A model generated the notes under the pieces. The model searched no databases and was not told the DNA's origin. It was given only the letters and a program-made list of their open reading frames with translations. Shown one piece after another: positions 1-8,691 of a stretch of 64,000 bases of DNA. How positions within the stretch are numbered: position 1 is the first letter of the stretch; each line of letters opens with the position of its first letter. A program made the position numbers and the translations under genes. Location of the stretch: assembly GCA_029667085.1 (NCBI GenBank), contig JARUHJ010000001.1:1154548-1218547 (forward strand), in the 5' to 3' direction. This DNA is from Deltaproteobacteria bacterium IMCC39524. Its GTDB lineage: Bacteria > Desulfobacterota > Desulfuromonadia > Desulfuromonadales > BM103.

Positions 1-102
1 GGTGAGAGCGAGGCAGAAGAGATGCTTGGCGTCATCAAGATCAGGCTCAAGGAAGGGATCTGTCAGCCTGACGACCTGCTGACACTGCTCTCTGAGTCCT
101 GA
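1..102 (+). CDS. 3-prime end of an unidentified protein-coding gene
   Basis: An open frame enters from the left edge and stops with TGA at 100-102, giving 33 C-terminal residues with a charged, helix-like composition (many E, K, L; ends in LLSES). It runs convergently into coaBC with only 3 bp between the two stop codons. Too little is visible to name a family. It could also be a chance open frame, although the tight tail-to-tail arrangement is typical of a real gene end. Confidence 0.45.
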   Translation, partial: GESEAEEMLGVIKIRLKEGICQPDDLLTLLSES

Positions 103-105
103 CTC

Positions 106-1305
106 TCATTTCCCCGACAACAGAGCCGAGGCCCTGTCGAGAAGCGTCTCGGCAACCAAAACCTTGGACATTTTAGGCAACTCTTCAACGGCACCATCGG
201 CGCTCAAGAAACGGACGATGTTCGTATCACCATCGAAGCCGGCGCCTTCCTGGGTCACATCGTTGGCAACGATCATATCGAGATTCTTCCTGGTCAACTT
301 CTCACGGGCATTCTTCAGCAACTCTTCTGTTTCTGCGGCAAAACCGATCAGAATACGCGAGCCCTTCTTTTCTCCGAGCTCAGCGAGAATATCCGGATTG
401 CGTTGCAGCTCAACCATCATCGTTTCAGAGCTGCCTTTTTTGACTTTTTGCTCACAGCATGTCGTTGGTCGGAAATCAGCAACAGCAGCCGCCTTGATAA
501 TAATATCCGCATGCTCGGCCTCTGCCATAACCGCCTGATGCATTTCCATTGCGCTGACGACCTGAATGGTCTCGACACCATGAGGCTCAGGCAAATTCAC
601 AGGGCCGGAGACCAGCACGACCCGCGCCCCACGATGACTGGCCGCCGCGGCAATGGCGTAACCCATTTTCCCGGAAGAATAGTTACTTAAGAAACGAACC
701 GGATCGATCTCTTCGCGCGTAGGCCCGGCTGTCACCAGGAGTGTCTTGCCGGCAAGGTCCTGCTTGCCGAACAACGCCTGTGCAGCAAGCAAGATCTCGT
801 GAGGATCGGGAAGCTTACCCTGCCCTTGCCAACCACAAGCCAGATCGCCATAGGCCGGAGCAATAAAATGATAACCCTGAGCTTCCAGTGTCTCCTGGTT
901 CTTTCTGTAGAGCGGGTTTTCCCACATGTTGCTGTTCATCGCCGGAGCAAAGAGCACTTTGGCCCTGGTGGCCATGAGTGTCGTTGTTAGGAGGTCATCA
1001 GCGATGCCATTGGCCACTTTACCGATGAGGTTGGCGGTGGCTGGAGCAACCAGTAGAAGATCAGCACGATCTGCCAGTGAGATATGACCGATTTCCTGCT
1101 CCTGGATAATATTGAAGAGTTCCGTGTGAACCGGGTTGCCGGACAAGGTCTGGAATGTCAGCGGGGCAACGAACTCCTGTGCGCTGCTCGTCATGATGAC
1201 GTGAACCTCTGCTCCCGCCTTAACCAGCAGACGCAAGAGTTCGGCAGCCTTGTAGGCAGCGATTCCACCTGTGACACCGAGAACAACACATTTACCTTGC
1301 AGCAT
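106..1305 (-). CDS. coaBC: Bifunctional phosphopantothenoylcysteine decarboxylase / phosphopantothenate-cysteine ligase
   Basis: Makes 4-phosphopantetheine from phosphopantothenate in coenzyme A synthesis; cytosolic. The N-terminal flavin-dependent CoaC half shows GGIAAYKAAELLR, the GHISLADRADL region, APAMN and the flap motif ACGWQGQGKLPDP. The CoaB ligase half starts near LVTAGPTREEIDPVR and has SNYSSGKMGYA and KAAAVADFRP. About 399 residues, the usual length. I chose the ATG at 1303-1305 because GGAG lies 6 nt upstream; an in-frame TTG at 1317 precedes and overlaps that ribosome site. The upstream region carries a dispersed inverted-repeat element. Identity is secure. Confidence 0.96.
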   Translation of the reverse strand: MLQGKCVVLGVTGGIAAYKAAELLRLLVKAGAEVHVIMTSSAQEFVAPLTFQTLSGNPVHTELFNIIQEQEIGHISLADRADLLLVAPATANLIGKVANGIADDLLTTTLMATRAKVLFAPAMNSNMWENPLYRKNQETLEAQGYHFIAPAYGDLACGWQGQGKLPDPHEILLAAQALFGKQDLAGKTLLVTAGPTREEIDPVRFLSNYSSGKMGYAIAAAASHRGARVVLVSGPVNLPEPHGVETIQVVSAMEMHQAVMAEAEHADIIIKAAAVADFRPTTCCEQKVKKGSSETMMVELQRNPDILAELGEKKGSRILIGFAAETEELLKNAREKLTRKNLDMIVANDVTQEGAGFDGDTNIVRFLSADGAVEELPKMSKVLVAETLLDRASALLSGK

Positions 1306-1350
1306 TTTCAACTCCAACCTTTATCATCTAAATCAAAATGATCGTCATTT

Positions 1351-1429
1351 AGCGCAAAGGGAAAACACCTTAGCCAAGGAAAGATTTTCTTTGCGGCATG
1401 CTTTTCACCTTTGCGTCTTTGCGTTACGC
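1351..1429. repeat. Intergenic inverted-repeat element, copy 1 (shortest)
   Basis: The left end reads TAGCGCAAAGGG and the right end CCTTTGCGTCTTTGCGTTA, so the ends are roughly inverted copies. The same termini recur near 3278-3387 and 42254-42356. It lies between the metallo-hydrolase stop and the coaBC start and fills most of that gap. Confidence 0.6.
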
Positions 1430-1444
1430 TTTTAAACTTTCAGA

Positions 1445-2086
1445 TCACGCCCCATCACCAACAAAAGGATTCATCTGCTTCTCGCGACCGATCGTGGTGT
1501 CGGACCCATGGCCCGGGTGTACGATGGTTTCTGCGGGCAGCCTGAAGAGCTTTTCTCGCACCCCTTCAACCAGGGCATCAAAATCGCCTCCGGGAAGATC
1601 GGTCCGGCCAATAGAACCGGCAAAGAGGACATCACCAACGAAAAGGTGTCCGTCACTTAAAAGGCAGAGACTGCCAGGGGAATGCCCGGGCACATGAAAA
1701 ACGGAGAAGGACTGCTCACCGACCGAGAAGACATCACCTTCATTCAGAAACTTGTCGGGATCCGGGGACGGGGACACAGTCAGACCGTAAGCCTGGGCAT
1801 GATTCCTGGCGTTCTGTAATAAGGGGAGATCAGCTTCATGCATCATCAGAACGGCGCCGGTTGCGTCCTTCACCTGTTGATTGGCGCCGATATGATCAAA
1901 GTGTCCGTGAGTATTGACAATCTGTTTGACTTGATAGCCATTGCTTTCAGCAAGCTGCAGAATTTGAGGGCACTCTCCGCCCGGGTCAATCACCATGGCC
2001 TCACGGGTTTTCTGACACGCGACCACGAAACAGTTGACCTGTAATGGGCCAACACTCAGTTGATGCACAAGAAGTCCTTCAGCCAT
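1445..2086 (-). CDS. MBL-fold metallo-hydrolase, glyoxalase II-like (YcbL group)
   Basis: Metallo-beta-lactamase-fold hydrolase of 213 residues. The metal-binding signature THGHFDH is at residues 59-65, followed by a conserved GHSPGS, GRTDLPGGD and the C-terminal HPGHGSDT. This size matches the small hydroxyacylglutathione hydrolase-like group rather than full glyoxalase II, which carries an extra C-terminal domain. The substrate cannot be fixed from sequence; a thioester such as S-lactoylglutathione is a family-based guess. The start overlaps the end of the OB/HD gene by 8 bp, so the two are cotranscribed and probably translationally coupled. Confidence 0.88.
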   Translation of the reverse strand: MAEGLLVHQLSVGPLQVNCFVVACQKTREAMVIDPGGECPQILQLAESNGYQVKQIVNTHGHFDHIGANQQVKDATGAVLMMHEADLPLLQNARNHAQAYGLTVSPSPDPDKFLNEGDVFSVGEQSFSVFHVPGHSPGSLCLLSDGHLFVGDVLFAGSIGRTDLPGGDFDALVEGVREKLFRLPAETIVHPGHGSDTTIGREKQMNPFVGDGA

Positions 2087-3212
2087 CTTTATTATCCTGT
2101 CCTTCGGCCCCTGTCAGGTCGAGTTTCTTAGCCTTGAGTTGATCGCCCAGGGTATTACTGAATTTTGCTCGGGGTTGACTGTAGCCAGACGTCTCTGTTG
2201 AATCAACAGCCTTGGTTGATTTTTCTACGGGCAAAGTTTCTCCGGGCTCAGCTACTGGCGTTGACAATGTTCCCTTGAAGAAGTAACGATCATACAAGCG
2301 GTGATACTGAGTCCATGAGGATTCACTGTCCGGCTCTCGGGCAATGTGAGTTTGCACTCCATTAATTTTGGAGTCCAGATCATCGATGAAGTTTAGGATC
2401 ACAGCTTCCATGGTTTTCGGTCGTTTTGGAGAACCGTATTCATATTGACCGTGATGTGAGAGCAAAAGATGTTTCAGGTGAATTGCCAACTCCTGTGGAA
2501 AGTCGTGTAGAGAGCGCAACTTCTCCTCAACCAGCTCGACGCCGATCATGATGTGCCCCAGCAGTTTCCCTGCGTCCGTGTACTCGAAGGAGCGTTGGTA
2601 ACGCAATTCAACCACCTTGCCAACATCATGCAGGAGAGCACCAACGACCAGCAGGTCACGGTTGATCTCAGGATAACGCTGGCTGATGTCATTCGCCAGG
2701 GCAGCAACCGCCAACGAATGTTCGAGCAGACCGCCCAGGTAGACATGATGCATTGCTTTGGCAGCCGGCGCACGCATATAACCAGCCATAAAGGCTTGAT
2801 CAGCCAGAAACGCCCGCATCAGCCTTTTCAAGTCCGGGTCGGTCAGGGCTTCGACAAGCTCGCTCAACTCATCGACCATCTCGGCAACTGAACGCCGTGA
2901 GACAGGCAAAAAATCAGCGAGTTCGATGGAAGACTCTTCAACCCTGTCCAACTCCTGAACAACAAGCTGCATCTTACCCATATATACGCTGGCCTTGCCC
3001 GAGACCTGAACAAAATCGTCTTTTTCGAAACGTGCCGAAATTTCATCAACACGATCCCAGATACGGCCCTCGACTTCACCGGAACAATCCATCAGCTTGA
3101 GGGTCATATAGGGACGGCCATTCTTGGCCATACCGATGATCTTGTCCCGGACCAGGAAAGGTGACGAAACCAGGTCCCGCTCCTGAATATCTTTGACAAA
3201 AACTTTTTTCAA
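2079..3212 (-). CDS. OB-fold / HD-domain 3-prime-5-prime exoribonuclease-like protein (YhaM family)
   Basis: 377 residues with an N-terminal OB-fold nucleic-acid-binding region (about 10-90, including YMTLKLMDCSGEVEGRIWD) and an HD phosphohydrolase domain (about 150-300) with H165 in GGLLEHS and the HD pair in LLHDVGK (H195, D196). This order is that of YhaM-type exoribonucleases. The C-terminal tail from about 310 is Pro/Thr/Lys-rich and poorly conserved in appearance. First gene of a pair with the overlapping metallo-hydrolase. RNase activity is inferred from the family; a DNA-directed role is possible. Confidence 0.85.
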   Translation of the reverse strand: MKKVFVKDIQERDLVSSPFLVRDKIIGMAKNGRPYMTLKLMDCSGEVEGRIWDRVDEISARFEKDDFVQVSGKASVYMGKMQLVVQELDRVEESSIELADFLPVSRRSVAEMVDELSELVEALTDPDLKRLMRAFLADQAFMAGYMRAPAAKAMHHVYLGGLLEHSLAVAALANDISQRYPEINRDLLVVGALLHDVGKVVELRYQRSFEYTDAGKLLGHIMIGVELVEEKLRSLHDFPQELAIHLKHLLLSHHGQYEYGSPKRPKTMEAVILNFIDDLDSKINGVQTHIAREPDSESSWTQYHRLYDRYFFKGTLSTPVAEPGETLPVEKSTKAVDSTETSGYSQPRAKFSNTLGDQLKAKKLDLTGAEGQDNKDG

Positions 3213-3277
3213 AAAATAACTCCCGCTTTTTTATCCGTAGTGCTTATCTGTTTTGGCTCTATAACCCAAACGAAGGA

Positions 3278-3387
3278 TTAACGCAAAGGCACGAAGGTTA
3301 GAGAAAGCCCGCAAAGAAAACCACTTCAAAAAGCGAGAATATCATCCTTAGCGTCTTTCTTGGCTTTTCTTAGCGTCTTTGCGTTAA
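3278..3387. repeat. Intergenic inverted-repeat element, copy 2
   Basis: Left end TTAACGCAAAGGC and right end GCGTCTTTGCGTTAA are inverted copies about 80 bp apart, with a second internal AGCGTCTTTC near 3350. It occupies most of the 229-bp gap between the flavoprotein stop at 3442 and the OB/HD gene start at 3212. Similar ends are seen near 1351-1429 and 42254-42356. Confidence 0.7.
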
Positions 3388-3441
3388 TAAATGGTTTAAC
3401 TGGTCCTGCTTTGATCTGGCTTAGCTTTGCAGCTCGAACCA

Positions 3442-5010
3442 TTAAAGTATCGATTCAACCACCTGATCGGCAGCACGCAAACCATCCAACGCGGCACTCA
3501 TGATTCCTCCTGCATAGCCTGCCCCTTCACCGGTAGGGTAAAGACCCGGATGGCTCACAGACTCGCCCCGGTCGTTACGGGGAATCCTGAGCGGTGCAGA
3601 GGTTCTGGTTTCCACACCGATCAGCACGGCTTCCGAGGTCATGAAGCCTTTCATCTTGCGATTAAAATGCGGCAACGCCTTACGAAGTCCAGAATACACG
3701 AAATCGGGCAGAACTTCACGCAGTTCTGACTCAACAACACCCGGACGACAACTTGAACTCAGGGCTCCCTGCCCCTGACCAACAAAGCTCATCATGTTCT
3801 GTGCAGGAGCCAGGAAGCCAGCGCCGCCTACGGTAAAGGCCTTACGCTCCCATTCCTGCTGGAAATGCATCCCCCCGAGCTTTTCTCCACCCCAGTCCTG
3901 TGGCCCCACGGTCACCACCAATGCGCTGTTGGAATATTCCCCCTTACGCGCCATCCGACTCATGCCATTCACCACCAGGCCATCGACCTCGGAGGCGGCG
4001 TTGATCACCTCACCGCCGGGACACATGCAGAAGGAGTAGACCCCCCGACCGCTTTCGTCGTCATTGTAACGCAGCGCATAATCTGCAGCCGGCAAGCGCT
4101 CAGCAAAGGCACCATACTGTATCTGGTTGATCAATTCAGCGGGATGTTCCACACGCACGCCAACGGCAAAGCCTTTGGCCTCAAGTTGAACAGCATTGCG
4201 ATCCAGCATCAGGTAGGTATCACGCGCGCTATGCCCGGGGGCAAGAACCAGGGAATCACAAGCAAGGGTTTCTCCACCATTAAAAACGGCTCCGACGACC
4301 CGACCCTGATGAACGTCAAGATCGATGAGACATTTCTCGAAGAGGACAGTGACACCGAGGGTGATCAGGTGCTCTCGGAAATTGATGACAACCTTGCGCA
4401 AGCGATCGGTACCAACATGTGGGCGGGCTTCGATAAGAATATCTTCAGGAGCACCGCAATCGACCAAGGCCTGCAAGACCGACAGCCGTTGAGGATGGTT
4501 CAAGCGTGTGGTCAACTTGCCATCGGAAAAGGTCCCTGCCCCACCCTCGCCAAACTGAACATTACTGACGGCATCAAATTGAGCGGAAGCCCAAAAGCTC
4601 TCAACGTCTTTAATCCTCTGCTCTACAGGTCTGCCACGATCAATGAGCGTGACGGAAACTCCGCATTCAGCAAGCCTCTTGGCTGCAAACAGCCCCGCAG
4701 GTCCCATGCCAACTACCAGCGCATGATGCTTGGCCTTAACCCTGGGTTGGACAGTCTCGGTTCTCTCAGGCAATTGCTCCAGTCGATTGCTGGCGACCCT
4801 GTCGACCAGATCAGCTTCATTTGGGCAGGAGAATTCGATCGTATAGACTTTGAGGATGCGGCTCTTTTTACGGGCATCTATGGAGCGCCTGACGATTTTG
4901 AGGTGCCTCAGAATCTTGACATCAACCCCCAGGAAATCTGCAGCCACAAGGGGAAGCTTCTGCTCATCATCCGAGACATCAAGAGTCAGATCACGCAACA
5001 ACAGCGCCAT
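3442..5010 (-). CDS. NAD(P)/FAD-dependent oxidoreductase (COG2509-type flavoprotein)
   Basis: About 522 residues. A short N-terminal domain (MALLLRDLTLD onward) precedes a Rossmann FAD-binding motif VVGMGPAGLFAAKRLAE near residue 95, then DRGRPVEQR and QFGEGGAGTFSDGK, and a C-terminal TGEGAGYAGGIMSAALDG that closes the FAD site. This is the widespread family annotated as uncharacterised FAD-dependent dehydrogenase; the physiological substrate is unknown. The open frame extends to 5145, but the ATG at 5008-5010 is preferred because GGGG lies about 9 nt upstream and the longer form would overlap the kinase gene by over 100 bp. Confidence 0.87.
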   Translation of the reverse strand: MALLLRDLTLDVSDDEQKLPLVAADFLGVDVKILRHLKIVRRSIDARKKSRILKVYTIEFSCPNEADLVDRVASNRLEQLPERTETVQPRVKAKHHALVVGMGPAGLFAAKRLAECGVSVTLIDRGRPVEQRIKDVESFWASAQFDAVSNVQFGEGGAGTFSDGKLTTRLNHPQRLSVLQALVDCGAPEDILIEARPHVGTDRLRKVVINFREHLITLGVTVLFEKCLIDLDVHQGRVVGAVFNGGETLACDSLVLAPGHSARDTYLMLDRNAVQLEAKGFAVGVRVEHPAELINQIQYGAFAERLPAADYALRYNDDESGRGVYSFCMCPGGEVINAASEVDGLVVNGMSRMARKGEYSNSALVVTVGPQDWGGEKLGGMHFQQEWERKAFTVGGAGFLAPAQNMMSFVGQGQGALSSSCRPGVVESELREVLPDFVYSGLRKALPHFNRKMKGFMTSEAVLIGVETRTSAPLRIPRNDRGESVSHPGLYPTGEGAGYAGGIMSAALDGLRAADQVVESIL

Positions 5011-5038
5011 TATGATGTCCCCTTGTTCGTTAGAGAGA

Positions 5039-6199
5039 TCATGCCAGGGGCAACCAGATCTGGAAGCTCGTACCTTGAGAGTTACTTTCAACGTTAATAC
5101 GGCCGGCATAAGTTTTGACAATGCGCAAGACCACAGAAAGGCCAAAGCCGGTGCCGCGATCCTTGGTCGTAAAGAAAGGGTCGAAGATATTATGCAGGTG
5201 TTCTTCGGGGATGCCCCCGCCGGTATCAGAAACAGTGATCAACGCTTCTTTATCGTCACTTTCAAGGCGCACGGAGAGGGTTCCGCCCTCCTTCATTTCG
5301 AAGAGAGCATTAGCGAAAAGATTGGAAAATATCTGTCCGAGTTCATCGGCATCCGCGAGAATGGAAGGGGTCTTTTCCCCCAGCTCAGTTTGCAGGGCAA
5401 CTCCCTGGACATTCATCTGTTCAAGAAATGGTTGCAAGCTTGCTGTGATGACACGATCGATATAAATGGTCCGCAACTGGAAGTGTGAGCGTTTACTGGT
5501 CGAAAGGAGTTTAACCAGGATCGCATCGATCCGCTCCACCTCGTTGAAGATCTTCTCCGCGTAGGATTTCATCTCAGGCTCTTCGTCCAGACCGGATGAC
5601 ATCACCTGGGCAAACAGACTGATTGAATTCAGAGGGTTGCGAATCTCGTGGGCCATCCCGGCAGAGAGATGTCCCAGAGCTGCCAGTTTCTCGGTCAGCA
5701 ACACTTCGTGGTGGGCCATTTCAAGTTCTACCGTCTTCTGTTCGACGCGCTCCTCAAGGGTACGATTCCAACTCTCAATTTCATCCAGAAGCCGCTCCTG
5801 CTCCTGAATCAGTGCCTTGTTATGGATTTCAATTGAACGAACTCGCAGAACGTTCTCAATGCGCTCAACCAGTTTGGCGTTACTGAACGGCTTAAGGACA
5901 TAGTCTGAGGCGCCAGACTTCATCAGCTCGACAGCGACTTCCTCGCTGCCCTTGCCGGTGAACATGATCACATAAGTCTCAGGGAAACGCTCACGAATCA
6001 CCTTCAGAGCATCGAGACCATTCACTTTTGGCATCATGTAATCGAGCAGAACCAATGCTGGCTGCTCGCGCTCTATCATCTCGTAAGCATCAAGAGCGTT
6101 ATCAACAACAGAGACATCGAAACCTCGACTGGTCAGAACCATAGACGTCAGTTCAAGGATCATCCGTTCGTCATCAACAACAAGAAGTTTTTCGCTCAT
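5039..6199 (-). CDS. Response-regulator receiver / histidine kinase hybrid
   Basis: 386 residues. N-terminal REC domain with acidic pair D9-D10, phospho-acceptor D53 (LLDYMMP) and K103 (VLKPF). A coiled-coil linker spans about 125-165. Then a HisKA domain with H184 in [12 protein letters not shown] and a HATPase domain with [17 protein letters not shown] and the G box GTGFGLSV. There is no sensor or membrane segment, so it is a cytosolic kinase that receives a phosphoryl signal and may report to another regulator. It lies among the uspA and stand-alone regulator genes. The partner and stimulus are not visible. Confidence 0.92.
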   Translation of the reverse strand: MSEKLLVVDDERMILELTSMVLTSRGFDVSVVDNALDAYEMIEREQPALVLLDYMMPKVNGLDALKVIRERFPETYVIMFTGKGSEEVAVELMKSGASDYVLKPFSNAKLVERIENVLRVRSIEIHNKALIQEQERLLDEIESWNRTLEERVEQKTVELEMAHHEVLLTEKLAALGHLSAGMAHEIRNPLNSISLFAQVMSSGLDEEPEMKSYAEKIFNEVERIDAILVKLLSTSKRSHFQLRTIYIDRVITASLQPFLEQMNVQGVALQTELGEKTPSILADADELGQIFSNLFANALFEMKEGGTLSVRLESDDKEALITVSDTGGGIPEEHLHNIFDPFFTTKDRGTGFGLSVVLRIVKTYAGRINVESNSQGTSFQIWLPLA

Positions 6200-6291
6200 A
6201 CTTTGTGTTTCCCTTATCAGTTCACTTTGGAGCGGCTAGAATACCCGTAGCGGACCTCTTTGACAAGTTCATAGCCATTGCCACAACAAGA

Positions 6292-6315
6292 AAAGGCAGC
6301 GTTTCCGCTGCCTTT
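6292..6315 (-). terminator. Intrinsic terminator downstream of uspA
   Basis: AAAGGCAGCG (6292-6301) and CGCTGCCTTT (6306-6315) form a perfect 10-bp stem around a 4-nt loop, with T runs on both outer sides. It lies just past the uspA stop on the minus strand. Confidence 0.85.
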
Positions 6316-6340
6316 TTCAAATCAGTCAGACCTGTAAAGG

Positions 6341-6784
6341 TCATTCCTTTATACGTATAGTCATGACCGGAACCGGAGATTTCCTGACAACCTTCTCCGC
6401 AGTGCTGCCAAACAGGACATGATCGAGACCCGTACGACCGTGCGTTCCCAGCACGATCAGATCGGCACTGAACTCAACGGCCTTCTTGATGATTTCATCG
6501 TAAGGAATGCCGGGGAAGACAAAAGATTCGAAATGAGCGAAATCGCCCATATGGGTGCGGCAGAATTTCTCCATCAGCTTTTCAGCGCCCTGCTCAATCT
6601 CTTCTTCCAGCTTGTCAAACGAGATATGCGGGACATAAAAGCCACGCAGATCAACAGGTTCATTGATAATATGAACAACAATCAATTTACTGTCGAACTT
6701 ACGTGCCAAGGATAGAGCCGATTGAAAAGCAAAGTCCGAACCTTCTGAGAAATCGGTGGCAAAAAGAATGGTTTTGAAATGCAT
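6341..6784 (-). CDS. Universal stress protein, UspA family
   Basis: 147 residues, the normal single-domain Usp size. It begins with the typical MHFKTILFATDFSEGSD strand-loop and ends with the nucleotide-binding signature GTHGRTGLDHVLFGSTAEKV, the G-2x-G-9x-G(S/T) motif of ATP-binding Usp proteins, then the final strand PVPVMTIR. It is followed by a strong terminator and preceded by a response regulator 18 bp upstream, so regulator and Usp may be one transcript. Function is protective and stress-related by family; the specific stress is unknown. Confidence 0.93.
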   Translation of the reverse strand: MHFKTILFATDFSEGSDFAFQSALSLARKFDSKLIVVHIINEPVDLRGFYVPHISFDKLEEEIEQGAEKLMEKFCRTHMGDFAHFESFVFPGIPYDEIIKKAVEFSADLIVLGTHGRTGLDHVLFGSTAEKVVRKSPVPVMTIRIKE

Positions 6785-6802
6785 GGTAACCTCCTCATGG
6801 TT

Positions 6803-7195
6803 TCAGGACACCCGTGCTATTGACCCACCATTGAAAATCTTTTTCATCACCGATCGCAACTCATCGAGTCGCACCGGCTTATGTAGATATTCGTAAGCGC
6901 CTAGGTTCATCGCTTCGAGATACGACTCCACACCTCCGTAAGCCGTGATCATTATAACACTGGTACTCGGGAACTTACGGCTGAGTTCCCGCAGAAACAC
7001 CAGACCATCCATTTCCGGCATATTGATATCGCTGATAACAAGATTAACCTTCTGTTGCCCCAGATAATCAAGGGCCTCGTTGCCGTCCGCAGCACTGCCT
7101 ACTTCAAACCCTTCCTGGGCCAACAGCTTGGACAAACCAATCCGGGTATTTTCTTCATCATCAACGATCAGTATACGTTTTATGACTTCGCCCAA
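6803..7195 (-). CDS. Single-domain response regulator (CheY-like)
   Basis: A receiver domain alone: acidic pair in ILIVDDEE, phospho-acceptor in VISDINMPEMDG, Thr in MITAYGG and the Lys in LHKPVR, then a short tail. I chose the TTG at 7193-7195 because AGAGG sits 5 nt upstream and because a sigma70-like promoter (TTGACA at 7249-7254, TAGACT at 7227-7232) overlaps the region that would encode a longer N terminus from the GTG at 7258 or the ATG at 7243. Output is presumably by protein contact; the nearby REC-kinase is a candidate partner. Confidence 0.85.
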   Translation of the reverse strand: MGEVIKRILIVDDEENTRIGLSKLLAQEGFEVGSAADGNEALDYLGQQKVNLVISDINMPEMDGLVFLRELSRKFPSTSVIMITAYGGVESYLEAMNLGAYEYLHKPVRLDELRSVMKKIFNGGSIARVS

Positions 7196-7226
7196 AATGT
7201 CCTCTACTCTTGAATGATTTGTGAAA

Positions 7227-7254
7227 AGTCTAACATGAGGCATCACCCTGTCAA
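7227..7254 (-). promoter_or_regulatory. Sigma70-type promoter of the CheY-like regulator
   Basis: On the minus strand, TTGACA (7249-7254) is separated by 16 bp from TAGACT (7227-7232). The predicted start near 7220 is about 25 nt before the TTG start codon of the regulator. It lies just downstream of a 24-bp AT palindrome. Confidence 0.5.
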
Positions 7255-7272
7255 GCACAAGACAGCCGAAAA

Positions 7273-7296
7273 AAATAAAAGAATATTCTTTTATTT
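7273..7296. other. Perfect 24-bp AT-rich palindrome
   Basis: The sequence is self-complementary over 24 bp (half-site AAATAAAAGAAT). On the minus strand it is followed by a T run, so it could terminate the purine nucleoside phosphorylase transcript. It also lies about 20 bp upstream of the regulator -35 box, where a repressor or activator could bind. Confidence 0.5.
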
Positions 7297-7333
7297 CAGT
7301 AGGTTACAAAAAAATAAAGGTGTTGTTACTATT

Positions 7334-8197
7334 TTATCTTGGGTCAGAAACAGTTTGCCAGGCATCGACAAAGTTGCGAATAAGAAGAGGGAAAAGAAAC
7401 GAGTGTTCGGCACCACAGTCGAGGACGTCCTCATGAGATAAGGCAATGCTGGATAAGCCTGCGGCAAAATTACTGACAAAAGCGACGGCGGCGACCTGAA
7501 TACCAAGATAGCGAGCCATAATGACTTCGGGGACCGTAGACATTGAGACCACATCAGCGCCCATGGTAGAGAGAAAACGGACCTCGGCAGCTGTTTCATA
7601 GGAGGGGCCGGACAGAGCCACTAACACACCACGATGGAGCTTCATCGTGCTGCAGTCACCCTCCAGAAGCTTCACGTAAACGTCTGACTGATAAGCATCG
7701 ACCATATCGACAAAAGTTTTTCCTGAAATCCCGCGCAGGGGATTATCGCCAAGCAGGTTCAGGTGGTCCTCGACCAGCATGAAGTCACCGGGACGATAGT
7801 CCGGATTGATCCCTCCGGTGGCACAAGTCAGGAGAATGCGAGGGCAACCAAGAGACGACGCAAGCCTTACCGGGAAAGAGGCCTCAAAGGCACTCAACCC
7901 CTGATAACAATGAAAGCGGCCGGAGAAGAACAGAATGTTCCAGGATGAGTATCGAACAGCGATCAACTGGCCTGCGTGCCCGGCAATTTGTCCGCAGGGG
8001 AAGCAAGGCCAGTCTGAATAATCAAAAACACCGAGAGTTTCGCCCAGCGCGGCGGTTTCATTCCAGCCCGAGCCAAGTACGACAGCTAAATCGAAGTTAT
8101 CGACCTTGGTCAATCGACGCACTTCAGCACCGAGGCGGGCACCCGGATCTCCGGGACTAAAGGGCCAAGAGGTCGCGGACACGTTTTTGCAATTCAC
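7334..8197 (-). CDS. Purine nucleoside phosphorylase (PunA/PNP type)
   Basis: Phosphorolysis of purine nucleosides for salvage. Family landmarks: VVLGSGWNE (phosphate loop), a GRFHCYQG that corresponds to the usual GRxHxYEG, TCATGGI in place of TNAAGGI, EDHLNLLGDNPLRG, and MSTVPEVIMARYLG. About 287 residues with a GTG start; a later in-frame GTG (8182) is possible. The start overlaps the upstream zinc-ribbon regulator gene by about 40 bp. The A-to-T change in the TCATGGI loop is a mild departure from the consensus. Nucleoside preference cannot be read reliably. Confidence 0.87.
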   Translation of the reverse strand: MNCKNVSATSWPFSPGDPGARLGAEVRRLTKVDNFDLAVVLGSGWNETAALGETLGVFDYSDWPCFPCGQIAGHAGQLIAVRYSSWNILFFSGRFHCYQGLSAFEASFPVRLASSLGCPRILLTCATGGINPDYRPGDFMLVEDHLNLLGDNPLRGISGKTFVDMVDAYQSDVYVKLLEGDCSTMKLHRGVLVALSGPSYETAAEVRFLSTMGADVVSMSTVPEVIMARYLGIQVAAVAFVSNFAAGLSSIALSHEDVLDCGAEHSFLFPLLIRNFVDAWQTVSDPR

Positions 8198-8684
8198 GGG
8201 GTTTAAAGGATTTACTGATAAAATCTACGGCACCGATGAGTCGGACCTCGGAAGCGGTTTCTTCTCCACGCTCAACACCGCTCATTGCGAGAACTTTAAC
8301 CGAATCGAGTTGTGCGTCCTTTTGCAACGATTGCAGAATCTCCTTGCCGTTCTTACCGGGGATGTTTAGATCGAGCAACACCAACTGAGGCTTGGAATCG
8401 GTGATTTTCTGCCAGGCTTCATGACCATCGGCTGCAACATCAAGTTCCACAGGAAGTTCAGAAAGAATATCCTTTATCATCTCGCGGAAAAAGCGCGCAT
8501 CATCAACAATCAGGACAACAGGTCGCACCGGAGAGGGGGGCTCGTTTTGCAGGGGTGTTTCTTCAACAAGGGAGACTTCAAAAGTGTGCCCGCAATCAGG
8601 ACATTTCACCTTGGCAACCTTTGCTTTGGAAGCCGTCGGGTCGATGCGGTAACGTGCCTGGCATGAAGGACAGGTGAGGATCAT
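8157..8684 (-). CDS. Zinc-ribbon / receiver-domain response regulator
   Basis: 175 residues. The N terminus is an MJ0042-type zinc ribbon with C5-x2-C8 and C28-x2-C31 (TCPSCQ and KCPDCG). A linker leads to a REC domain with D61-D62, phospho-acceptor D105 (LLDLNIPG) and K in FISKSFKP. There is no DNA-binding output domain. The ribbon may mediate protein contact. Eight bp separate it from rodZ upstream and it overlaps the PNP gene downstream, so it belongs to the ndk-to-PNP gene run. Confidence 0.88.
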   Translation of the reverse strand: MILTCPSCQARYRIDPTASKAKVAKVKCPDCGHTFEVSLVEETPLQNEPPSPVRPVVLIVDDARFFREMIKDILSELPVELDVAADGHEAWQKITDSKPQLVLLDLNIPGKNGKEILQSLQKDAQLDSVKVLAMSGVERGEETASEVRLIGAVDFISKSFKPRELQKRVRDLLAL

Positions 8685-8691
8685 TGAGGCG

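Noticed and set aside
3865..5097. 410-codon open frame on the plus strand
   Set aside because: It is antisense to the flavoprotein, which has clear FAD motifs; the plus-strand translation shows no family features.
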